Source: Pseudomonadota bacterium
GTDB taxonomy: Bacteria; Pseudomonadota; Gammaproteobacteria; Burkholderiales; Burkholderiaceae_C
Direction of reading: 5' to 3'
Assembly: GCA_023436025.1 (NCBI GenBank)
Contig: JAEZKX010000189.1
Coordinates: forward strand, 1 to 8,844
DNA: 8,844 nt
The notes below the pieces were generated by a model. That model was given only the letters and a program-made list of their open reading frames with translations, was not told the origin of the DNA and made no database searches. This document shows positions 1 to 5,505 of this stretch, piece after piece; positions within the stretch are counted from its first letter, which is position 1; each line of letters begins with the position of its first letter. Made by a program: the position numbers and the translations under genes.

Positions 1-143
1 CGCGCATCGAGCGCGCCGACGGCAGCATCGAGCACCTGCGCGCCAAGGCGCGCGCGCAGTGGAATGCAGGCGATCGCCTCGTGATCGAAACTGCGGGCGG
101 CGGCGGCTGGGGCACGCCCCGTCCACCGGAGCCCGGCGCATGA
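1..143 (+). CDS. Hydantoinase B/oxoprolinase family protein, C-terminal fragment
   Basis: Only the last 46 codons are in the window, read from base 3 to the TGA at 141-143; the gene begins upstream. The fragment ends in a glycine-rich stretch (ETAGGGGWGTPRPPEPGA), which resembles the Gly-rich C-terminal end typical of hydantoinase B / 5-oxoprolinase beta-type subunits (HyuB, N-methylhydantoinase B). In that family, A and B subunits together carry out ATP-dependent opening of cyclic amides such as hydantoins or 5-oxoproline in the cytoplasm. The Bug receptor gene follows 85 bases later on the same strand, consistent with an operon that imports and opens a cyclic amide. The assignment rests on a short tail, so the substrate and even the subfamily are inferred. 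A matching A subunit would be expected just upstream, outside the window. Confidence 0.72.
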   Translation, partial: RIERADGSIEHLRAKARAQWNAGDRLVIETAGGGGWGTPRPPEPGA

Positions 144-149
144 CACACG

Positions 150-190
150 GCCTTGCCAGGCGGCCGGCCCGCGCATGGTCCTTGCAAGGC
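150..190. other. Imperfect hairpin between the hydantoinase gene and the Bug gene
   Basis: GCCTTGC at 150-156 pairs with GCAAGGC at 184-190. After one mismatch, AGG at 158-160 pairs with CCT at 180-182, leaving a 19-base GC-rich loop. The right arm contains the perfect 10-base palindrome CCTTGCAAGG (180-189), and the left arm holds a near copy of it (CCTTGCCAGG, 151-160). It lies in the 85-base gap and ends 25 bases before the Shine-Dalgarno of the Bug gene. It could be an mRNA processing or stabilising structure, a weak terminator, or a protein-binding palindrome. There is no T-run, so a classical terminator is unlikely. Confidence 0.35.
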
Positions 191-228
191 AGGAACCAGT
201 CCCATCTTTTCCCTTGGAGTCGTACCCC

Positions 229-1218
229 ATGAAGTCCTCGCTTTCCCGCCGCCAGACCCTGCGCCACCTCGGCCTGGGCGCCGCTTCCCTGCTGGGCGCG
301 CCGCTGCTTGCCCACGCGCAGGCCTCCGGCAAGGTCACCCGCCTGGTCGTTCCCTTCCCGCCCGGTGGCAGCACCGACCTGCTGGCGCGCCGCATCGGCG
401 AGAAGCTGGGTCCGGCGCTCGGCCAGACCGTCATCGTCGAGAACCGCCCCGGCGCCGGCGGCACCGTGGGTGCGCATTCCGTGGCCCGCGCGACACCGGA
501 CGGCACCACGCTGCTGTTCGGCGTGACCGGCAGCAACGCGATCGCGCAGGCCCTCTACCCCAAGCTGCCCTACGACGTGATCAAGGACTTCGCGCCGGTG
601 TCGCTGGTCGTGACCGCGCCGCTGGTGGTGGCGGTGAACCCCAACCTCAAGGCGAACACGCTAAAGGAGTTCATCGCGCTGGCCAAGGCCAAGCCGGGCA
701 GCATCAGTTTCGGATCGGCCGGCAACGGCACCTCGATGCACCTGACCGGCGAGATGTTCAAGCAGGCGACCGGAACCTCGCTGGTCCACATTCCGTACCG
801 TGGCAGCGCCGGCATGCTGTCCGACCTGATGAGCGGACAGATCGAGGCCTCGTTCGGCGACCTGCTGGTGCTGATGCCCCAGATCGAAGCGGGCAAGGTG
901 CGTGCCCTGGCCGTGACCTCCAAGCAGCGCAACCCGCTCCTGCCCAAGGTGCCCACCGTCGCCGAAAGCGGCTATCCCGGCTTCGAGGCCCTGTCCTGGC
1001 AAGGCGTGTTCGCGCCCGCCGGCACGCCGCCGGAAATCATCGCCAAGCTCAACGCCGAGATCAACAAGGCGGTCAAGGAGCCGGGCATCCAGGACTACTT
1101 CGTCCCGCGCGGCTTCCTGGTCGAAGGCACGACGCCCGAGGCGGCCAAGGCCTTCATCGAGGCCGAAGTGAAGAAGTGGACCCCGATCGTCGCCGCCTCC
1201 GGCGCCAAGGCGGATTGA
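229..1218 (+). CDS. Bug-family (TctC-like) periplasmic solute-binding protein
   Basis: This 329-residue protein has the length and motifs of Bug receptors (tripartite tricarboxylate transporter substrate-binding family). These bind small organic anions in the periplasm and usually deliver them to a TctAB-type permease. The N-terminus has a twin-arginine-like signal (SRRQTLRHL, R7-R8), a hydrophobic stretch and a likely cleavage after AHA (28-30). Family signatures include VVPFPPGGSTD (40-50), the ENRPGAGG segment (71-78), LPYDVIKDFAPVS (113-125), the GSAGNGTSMHLTGE segment (162-175), VHIPYRG (186-192) and VPTVAESGYPGFE (241-253). The start at 229 is preferred over an in-frame ATG at 175 because GGAG (216-219) sits 9 bases before it and the signal peptide begins there. 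No TctA/TctB permease gene is visible, so this may be an orphan receptor that shares a permease. Its TGA overlaps the next ATG (TGATG), indicating translational coupling. The ligand cannot be told from sequence. Confidence 0.93.
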   Translation: MKSSLSRRQTLRHLGLGAASLLGAPLLAHAQASGKVTRLVVPFPPGGSTDLLARRIGEKLGPALGQTVIVENRPGAGGTVGAHSVARATPDGTTLLFGVTGSNAIAQALYPKLPYDVIKDFAPVSLVVTAPLVVAVNPNLKANTLKEFIALAKAKPGSISFGSAGNGTSMHLTGEMFKQATGTSLVHIPYRGSAGMLSDLMSGQIEASFGDLLVLMPQIEAGKVRALAVTSKQRNPLLPKVPTVAESGYPGFEALSWQGVFAPAGTPPEIIAKLNAEINKAVKEPGIQDYFVPRGFLVEGTTPEAAKAFIEAEVKKWTPIVAASGAKAD

Positions 1219-1628
1219 TGGGCGCCACCGCGATCGAGCACCTGGGCAGCGTGGTGCGCGCGGGGGTGCGCCAGCCGATCTCGGCGGCGGTGGCCTGGGA
1301 CCGGCTGGTCTTCGTCTCGGGCCAGGTGCCGATGACGGCGGCCGGCCCCGCCGCGCCCGACATCGCCGGCCAGACCCACGCGACGCTCGATTCCATCGCA
1401 GCCATCCTCGAGAGCGCCGGCTGCACGCTGGCCGACGTGGTGAAGACGACCGTGTGGCTCACCGATGCCGCCGACTATCCCGCGTTCAACGCCGCCTACG
1501 CGCAGCGCTTCCCGGCCGCGACGGCGCCGGCACGGTCCACGGTGATCTCCGGACTGATCGCGCCGGTCAAGGTCGAGATCGAGGCGGTGGCCGTGCGTCC
1601 GGCGCAGGAGGTCGGGGCGAACCGGTGA
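1218..1628 (+). CDS. Rid-family (RidA/YjgF/YER057c) protein
   Basis: The product is 136 residues, the usual size of this trimeric chorismate-mutase-like fold. Typical members hydrolyse reactive enamines/imines such as 2-aminoacrylate; others act in specific catabolic pathways. Recognisable parts are LVFVSGQVPM (30-39), TLADVVKTTVWLTDAADYPAFN (70-91) and the C-terminal APARSTVI...VKVEIEAVAV (103-126). R106, E120 and N91 match the E. coli RidA residues R105, E120 and N88. The N-terminal GPY motif that carries the RidA active-site tyrosine (Y17) is replaced by QPISAA. It is therefore probably a specialised Rid subfamily member rather than housekeeping RidA, so no symbol is given. The ATG at 1218 shares its first base with the stop of the Bug gene, so the two are co-translated. 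Downstream of a cyclic-amide-opening enzyme and a receptor, a role in clearing or processing an imine intermediate is plausible but inferred. Confidence 0.9.
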   Translation: MGATAIEHLGSVVRAGVRQPISAAVAWDRLVFVSGQVPMTAAGPAAPDIAGQTHATLDSIAAILESAGCTLADVVKTTVWLTDAADYPAFNAAYAQRFPAATAPARSTVISGLIAPVKVEIEAVAVRPAQEVGANR

Positions 1629-1653
1629 GCGAGTCCGCTCCCGCGCCCACGCA

Positions 1654-1669
1654 CGGGCCGGGTGGCCCG
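1654..1669 (+). terminator. Terminator-like GC hairpin after the Rid gene
   Basis: CGGGCC (1654-1659) and GGCCCG (1664-1669) form a perfect 6-bp stem with a GGGT loop, 25 bases after the Rid stop codon. There is no T-run after it, which is common in very GC-rich genomes, so it is only terminator-like. It marks a plausible end of the upstream operon just before the riboswitch leader begins. Confidence 0.4.
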
Positions 1670-1672
1670 GCC

Positions 1673-1678
1673 TATGAT
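1673..1678 (+). promoter_or_regulatory. Candidate -10 box of the riboswitch leader (TATGAT)
   Basis: TATGAT matches the sigma-70 -10 consensus at five of six positions, in a region that is otherwise almost all G and C. A transcript starting about 7 bases downstream (around 1684-1686) would begin right at the first paired base of the riboswitch P1 stem (1687). I see no good -35 hexamer 16-18 bases upstream, and that area is occupied by the hairpin at 1654-1669, so the call rests on the -10 and its position. Confidence 0.4.
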
Positions 1679-1686
1679 TGCCGCTT

Positions 1687-1907
1687 CACCCTGCGGTTGC
1701 CTGCCTGAACGGCAAGCATGAAAAGGGAACGACAGCAGGGGCGGCGACGCCCCGATCTGTGGCTGCCCCCGCAACTGTGATCGGTCGGTCCGTGACCCGA
1801 CGCCACTGGCGCATGCCGGGAAGGCGGCCATGGATGTTCAGCCGAGAGCCAGGAGACCTGCCGCGGGGTGATGCATCTGTTTCCCGGGGCGGGGTGTCTC
1901 CGGACAA
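1687..1907 (+). ncRNA. Cobalamin (B12) riboswitch
   Basis: This leader carries the conserved blocks of the cobalamin riboswitch in the right order: AAAAGGGAAC (1721-1730), GCTGCCCCCGCAACTGTGA (1762-1780), GCCACTG (1802-1808), GCCGGGAAGGC (1815-1825) and the B12 box AGCCAGGAGACCTGCC (1847-1862). The closing P1 stem is visible: CACCCTGCGG (1687-1696) pairs with CCGCGGGGTG (1861-1870), ten pairs with one G-U. Inside are TGCC/GGCA (1702-1705/1711-1714), CAGC/GCTG (1733-1736/1762-1765) and GGGGCG/CGCCCC (1738-1743/1748-1753) capped by a GCGA tetraloop. Downstream bases 1878-1907 can form a further hairpin (TGT..CCGG / CCGGACA) with the G-rich loop expected for the regulatory kissing element. Riboswitches of this family bind adenosyl- or methylcobalamin and usually switch off expression. 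The next gene is the thioesterase at 2016, an unusual target. The adenosyl/methyl class is not assigned. Confidence 0.93.
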
Positions 1908-1921
1908 GGTCATCGCGTGCC

Positions 1922-1955
1922 GCCCGCGGCATGCCCGCTGTCCAGGCATGCGGGC
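1922..1955 (+). promoter_or_regulatory. Hairpin between the riboswitch and the thioesterase gene (possible expression platform)
   Basis: GCATGCC (1929-1935) pairs with GGCATGC (1945-1951). The stem continues with GCCC (1922-1925) against GGGC (1952-1955) after a 3-base bulge, giving 11 pairs around a 9-base loop. It lies 14 bases after the riboswitch region and 60 bases before the start codon. Only CTGTTCC follows, so it is not a clear intrinsic terminator. It could be a terminator-like element of a GC-rich genome or simply part of the leader fold. Confidence 0.4.
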
Positions 1956-1993
1956 TGTTCCGGCGCCGGCCTGCTGCCGACTTGCCGCGTCCC

Positions 1994-2009
1994 GCTCCTT
2001 TCCTGGAGT
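1994..2009 (+). promoter_or_regulatory. Shine-Dalgarno of the thioesterase gene inside a small hairpin
   Basis: GGAG at 2005-2008 is spaced 7 bases from the GTG at 2016 and decides that start. The five bases GCTCC (1994-1998) are complementary to GGAGT (2005-2009, one G-U pair) across a 6-base loop, so the ribosome binding site could be hidden locally. An alternative partner, CTCCGG at 1898-1903 in the riboswitch 3' hairpin, can also pair with CTGGAG (2003-2008). Either would allow control of translation by the riboswitch; this is inference from base pairing by eye. Confidence 0.45.
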
Positions 2010-2015
2010 TCGCGC

Positions 2016-2822
2016 GTGTCCCATTCAGGTTCCCCCTTCCCCCTGTCGCCCGCCGCAGACGCACCGCTGCCGTCCGGCATGGTCACGGTCGACATGGTCT
2101 GGCCCGACCAGTCCAACCACCATGGCACCCTGTTCGGCGGGGCGGCGCTGTCCATCCTCGACCGCATGGCCTTCATCGGGGCCAGCAAGGCGTTGCGCGG
2201 GGCGGTGGTGACGGCATCCGTCGGCAAGCTGGAGTTCCTGGCGCCGGCGCCCGCGGGCCACCTGGTCGAGTGTCAAGTCGACGTCGTGCGCCGCGGCAAC
2301 CGCTCGGCCACGCTGGCCGCCAGGCTGGTGGCCGAGGATCTGCTGAGCGGCGCGCGTACCGACTGCCTGGTCGGCGAGTTCGTCATGGTGCGACGTGCCG
2401 ATGAACCGCTCACGGACGCGGCGGCCGGCGCCGGCAGGCCGGCGCCGCCTGCCTCCTCGCCGCTTGCGGCGCCTCCATCCGCTGCCACGGGAATGGCCCG
2501 TGCCGTGGTCGCCGAGATCGTCTTTCCGGGTCACGCCAACCACCGCCATATGCTGCACGGCGGGCCGGCGATGGAGTGGATGGCCAAGGCGGGTTTCGTC
2601 GCCGCCACGCGGCAGGTGCGCCAGCCGCTGGTCATGGCCAGCAGCGAGAAACTGGATTTCCGCGCGCCGGCCTATGTGGGCGACATCGTCGACGTCACGG
2701 CCAGCGTCGTGGCGGTGGGCCGGCGCTCGGTCCGGGTGCAGATGGACATGTGGTCTGAAAGCCCCGCCACCGGCGAGCGGCGGCACTGCACGACCGGGCA
2801 GTTCGTCTATGTGACGGTGTAG
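2016..2822 (+). CDS. Tandem hot-dog acyl-CoA thioesterase
   Basis: The product is 268 residues with two hot-dog domains (about 20-127 and 160-268) joined by an Ala/Pro-rich linker (about 128-158). It resembles the YciA/ACOT7 group, which hydrolyses acyl-CoA to free acid and CoA in the cytoplasm. The first domain has the family motif SNHHGTLFGG (33-42) and the helix ALSILDRMAF with D49, the position of the catalytic acid. The second repeats it as ANHRHMLHGG (174-183), but the equivalent acid is A190, so only one half carries a complete Asn/Asp pair. The GTG start at 2016 is chosen for its well-spaced GGAG and because the domain begins just after; an in-frame ATG at 1917 would run through the leader hairpin. 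The gene stands alone behind the cobalamin riboswitch, which should make its expression B12-responsive. Its acyl-CoA substrate is unknown; a link to B12-dependent acyl-CoA metabolism (for example methylmalonyl-CoA mutase) is speculation. Confidence 0.88.
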   Translation: MSHSGSPFPLSPAADAPLPSGMVTVDMVWPDQSNHHGTLFGGAALSILDRMAFIGASKALRGAVVTASVGKLEFLAPAPAGHLVECQVDVVRRGNRSATLAARLVAEDLLSGARTDCLVGEFVMVRRADEPLTDAAAGAGRPAPPASSPLAAPPSAATGMARAVVAEIVFPGHANHRHMLHGGPAMEWMAKAGFVAATRQVRQPLVMASSEKLDFRAPAYVGDIVDVTASVVAVGRRSVRVQMDMWSESPATGERRHCTTGQFVYVTV

Positions 2823-2988
2823 CGGCAGAGGCCTCATCCGGCCGGCTCTCCATGCGGCGTGCAGGAAGGACGGGGAGCCCGAAAGTATTCGGCACGCGCT
2901 GCGCAGCAGGCCCGGGCCTCGGACCTTACACTTCGCACGGGCCATCAGCCGATGGTCCGTCCTCCGTGACAGCAAGCAAATCCTCCCC

Positions 2989-3345
2989 ATGAAGAACCGC
3001 TCCGGCGGCCTGGTGTACTCGACCGAGGCCGGCCGCATGTGCCCGGCCTGTCGCCGGCCGGTGGCCCAATGCGCGTGCGCCCGGCAGGCCGCGCCGCCGG
3101 CCGGCGATGGCATCGTGCGCGTCCAGCGCGAAACCAAGGGCCGCGGCGGCAAGGCCGTGACCGTGGTGCGCGGCGTGCCGCTGGCCGGCGCGGAACTCGC
3201 CAGGCTGGGACAGGAACTGAAGGCCGCCTGCGGCAGCGGCGGCACCGTCAAGGACGGCTGCATCGAGGTGCAGGGCGACCACGCCGACAAGGTGGTGGAC
3301 CTGTTGCAGCAGCGCGGCTGGCGCGTCAAGCGGGCCGGCGGTTGA
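2989..3345 (+). CDS. yciH: YciH, eIF1/SUI1-like translation initiation protein
   Basis: This 118-residue protein matches YciH, the bacterial eIF1/SUI1 homologue, from end to end: LVYSTEAGR (8-16), DGIVRVQRETKGRGGKAVTVVRGVPL (40-65), ELKAACGSGGTVKDGCIEVQGDH (76-98) and a C-terminal KRAGG. In E. coli, YciH affects initiation fidelity and acts as a stress-linked translation inhibitor. The N-terminal linker carries four cysteines, C18, C21, C28 and C30 (CPAC...CAC), which resemble a small zinc-binding knuckle and are not in E. coli YciH as I recall it. The ATG at 2989 is the natural start, since the conserved domain follows within eight residues, but there is no clear Shine-Dalgarno before it. 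The 166-base gap from the thioesterase gene suggests its own promoter; I could not identify one with confidence. Confidence 0.92.
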   Translation: MKNRSGGLVYSTEAGRMCPACRRPVAQCACARQAAPPAGDGIVRVQRETKGRGGKAVTVVRGVPLAGAELARLGQELKAACGSGGTVKDGCIEVQGDHADKVVDLLQQRGWRVKRAGG

Positions 3346-3442
3346 GGACGGGACTACATCCTGTTGCCGCGCCGGCTGAACCCAGCGGTCGCGCCGGAGT
3401 CCTACGCGGCTGGGCTTGCGCAGAATCTAGATTTCCAACGCC

Positions 3443-5473
3443 ATGACACCGGCCCTTTCCCGGGTTCGCGCCTGGGCCACCGAACACGGCCAGCGCCTGC
3501 TCGGCGCCATCCGCCGCCATCCCGTCCGCACGGCCCTGGTTCCGCCCGCGCTGGTGCTGCTGTACGTGCTGGCCCTGGTGCCGTTCACGCCCAGCATCTC
3601 CGACCTGCGCAAGGTGCGCACGGACGCGCCCAGCGTGGTGATGTCGGCCGACGGCGTGGTGCTGGCCGAATTCAAGCGCATGAACCGCGAATGGGTGCCG
3701 CTCGACCGCATCGCGCGGCCGGCCATCGACGCGCTGATCGCCACCGAGGACCACCGCTTCTTCTCGCACCACGGCATCGACCTGCGGCGCACCGCGGCGG
3801 CGGCGCTCAACACCCTGCGCGGGCGGCGCGAGGGTGGCTCCACGCTGTCGCAGCAGCTCGCGCGCAACCTGTACCCGCAGGAGATCGGTCGCGCGCCCAC
3901 CCTCACGCGCAAGGTGAAGGAGGCCATCACGGCGCTGAAGATCGAGGCGATCTACTCCAAGGAGGAGATCCTCGAGACCTACTTCAACACCGTGCCCTTC
4001 CTCTACAACGCCTTCGGCATCGAGATGGCCGCGCGCACCTATTTCGACAAGTCGGCCGACCGTCTCGACGTGCTCGAGAGCGCGACGCTGGTGGGCATGC
4101 TCAAGGGCACCAGCTACTACAACCCGGTGCTCAATCCCGAGCGCTCGCTGCAGCGGCGCAACACGGTGCTGGCGCAGATGGTCAAGCATGGAAAGCTGGA
4201 GCCTGCGCGTGCGCAGCAGCTGGCGGCGCGGCCGCTGCGCATCGACTTCGAGCGCCAGTCCGAGCCGCTGGGGCCGGCGCCGCACGTGGCGCAGCACCTG
4301 CGCAAGTGGCTGATCGCCTGGGCCGACCGCGAGGACTACGACATCCACGCCGACGGCCTGGTGGTGCGCACCACCATCGATTCGCGCCTGCAGAAGGTCG
4401 CCAACCAGGCGGTGGCGCGGCAGTTGCGTTCGCTGCAGGACATCGCCGACCGCAGCCGGCGGCGCGATGCCGAGCGCCAGCTGCTGCAGGCGGGCTTCCT
4501 GGCCATGGACCCGCGCAACGGCGCGGTCAAGGCGTGGGTGGGCAGCGCCGACTTCACCCAGGCCCAGTACGACCACGTCAACCAGGCGCGGCGCCAGCCC
4601 GGCTCCACCTTCAAGCCCTTCGTCTACGGCGTGGCCTTCGAACGCGGCATGTCGCCCGACGACACGCTGCCCGACGTGTTGCCGTCCATCCGCGAGGGCG
4701 GCGGCGCGGTGTGGAGTCCGCGCGATGCCACGCCGCCGACCGGCGAACCCATGACCCTGCGCGACGGCCTGGTGCGCTCGCGCAACAGCATCACGGCGCA
4801 GCTGGTGCAGAAGGTGGGGCCCGCGCGCGTGGCCGAACTGGCCTACCAGCTGGGCGTGCGCCGCAGCAAGCTCGATCCGGTGCCCTCGCTGGCGCTGGGC
4901 ACCAGCCCGGTCACGCTGCTGGAGATGGTCTCGGCCTACGGCTCGCTCGCCAACAACGGCCGCTTCGTCGGCGAGCCCATGCTGGTGCAGTCCATCGAGG
5001 ACCGCAACGGCCGCACGCTGGCGGTCTTCACCCTGCCCAAGCCGGTGCAGGTGATGCCGCGTGCCGAGGCGCTGAAGCTCGTCAACGTGATGCGCGGTGT
5101 CATCGACGAAGGCACCGGCGCGGCGATCCGCACGCGCTGGGGCATCCAGGCCGACGTGGCGGGCAAGACCGGTACCACGCAGGACACCAGCGACGGCTGG
5201 TTCCTCATGATGCACCCGCAGCTGGTGGCGGGCGCCTGGGTCGGCTACGACGACAACAAGGTCACCATGGGCGACAGCTGGGGGCAGGGCGCTCGCAGCG
5301 CGCTGCCCATCGTGGGCGACTTCTTCCTCCAGTCGCTGCGCCTGAAGGCCATCGATGCCAAGGCCGAATTCGACATCCCGCGCCCGCGTCCCAAGCCGCG
5401 CGCGCCGCCGCCGGATCCGGTGCAGGAACTGGTCAACGACGTCCTGACGCGCCTGCTGCGGATGGTCCAGTAG
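3443..5473 (+). CDS. Class A penicillin-binding protein (bifunctional transglycosylase/transpeptidase)
   Basis: This 676-residue inner-membrane enzyme polymerises and cross-links peptidoglycan in the periplasm. A single N-terminal membrane segment lies at about 31-47 after an Arg-rich cytoplasmic tail. The glycosyltransferase (GT51) domain shows TEDHRFF with catalytic E102, GGSTLSQQLARNL (131-143), RKVKEAITALKIE (156-168), KEEILETYFNTVPF (173-186) and a late motif at ESATLVGMLKGTSYYNP (212-228). The transpeptidase domain has all three penicillin-binding motifs: S388-T-F-K391, S446-R-N448 and K575-T-G577. The protein is shorter than E. coli PBP1A or PBP1b and ends soon after the transpeptidase domain in a Pro/Arg-rich tail (646-659), with no obvious extra domain, so it is not given an mrcA/mrcB/pbpC name. 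The ATG at 3443 lacks a clear Shine-Dalgarno. The gene lies 97 bases after yciH, and no functional link between them is evident. Confidence 0.95.
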   Translation: MTPALSRVRAWATEHGQRLLGAIRRHPVRTALVPPALVLLYVLALVPFTPSISDLRKVRTDAPSVVMSADGVVLAEFKRMNREWVPLDRIARPAIDALIATEDHRFFSHHGIDLRRTAAAALNTLRGRREGGSTLSQQLARNLYPQEIGRAPTLTRKVKEAITALKIEAIYSKEEILETYFNTVPFLYNAFGIEMAARTYFDKSADRLDVLESATLVGMLKGTSYYNPVLNPERSLQRRNTVLAQMVKHGKLEPARAQQLAARPLRIDFERQSEPLGPAPHVAQHLRKWLIAWADREDYDIHADGLVVRTTIDSRLQKVANQAVARQLRSLQDIADRSRRRDAERQLLQAGFLAMDPRNGAVKAWVGSADFTQAQYDHVNQARRQPGSTFKPFVYGVAFERGMSPDDTLPDVLPSIREGGGAVWSPRDATPPTGEPMTLRDGLVRSRNSITAQLVQKVGPARVAELAYQLGVRRSKLDPVPSLALGTSPVTLLEMVSAYGSLANNGRFVGEPMLVQSIEDRNGRTLAVFTLPKPVQVMPRAEALKLVNVMRGVIDEGTGAAIRTRWGIQADVAGKTGTTQDTSDGWFLMMHPQLVAGAWVGYDDNKVTMGDSWGQGARSALPIVGDFFLQSLRLKAIDAKAEFDIPRPRPKPRAPPPDPVQELVNDVLTRLLRMVQ

Positions 5474-5477
5474 CGGG

Positions 5478-5498
5478 GGCGCCGGCGCGGCCGGCGCC
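5478..5498. terminator. Perfect GC hairpin between convergent genes
   Basis: GGCGCCGGC (5478-5486) and GCCGGCGCC (5490-5498) form a perfect 9-bp stem with a GCG loop. It fills the 32-base gap between the stop of the penicillin-binding protein gene (5473) and the stop of the convergent exonuclease gene (5506). The position suggests a shared bidirectional terminator. Neither strand has a T-run after the stem, so it may need a helper factor or act by blocking RNA decay. Confidence 0.55.
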
Positions 5499-5505
5499 GC
5501 CGGGG

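Noticed and set aside
153..1217. An in-frame upstream extension of the Rid gene.
   Set aside because: The extension is the shadow frame of the Bug gene. The Rid family begins at 1218, with the typical length and an overlap with the Bug stop.
1960..1969. Perfect palindrome CCGGCGCCGG in the leader.
   Set aside because: Short G/C-only palindromes are frequent here, and nothing else supports an operator.
1917..2015. An earlier in-frame ATG for the thioesterase gene.
   Set aside because: It would translate the leader hairpin and add a Cys/Pro-rich tail, while the GTG at 2016 has a well-spaced GGAG.
1678..2211. Open frames on both strands across the riboswitch, such as 1678-2211 (+) and 1686-2024 (-).
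   Set aside because: The stretch is explained by the conserved, paired blocks of the cobalamin riboswitch, and the translations show no motif.
2844..2879. Inverted repeat GGCTCTCC / GGGGAGCC after the thioesterase gene.
   Set aside because: It has eight pairs, one of them G-U, around a 20-base loop with no T-run. It could be a weak terminator but is within what chance gives in such GC-rich DNA.
2025..3329. A 434-codon open frame on the minus strand.
   Set aside because: It is antisense to the thioesterase and yciH genes, both of which are clearly identified, and shows no domain motif.
3381..3414. Inverted repeat CCCAGC / GCTGGG before the penicillin-binding protein gene.
   Set aside because: Only six pairs around a 22-base loop; too weak to call a terminator or operator.
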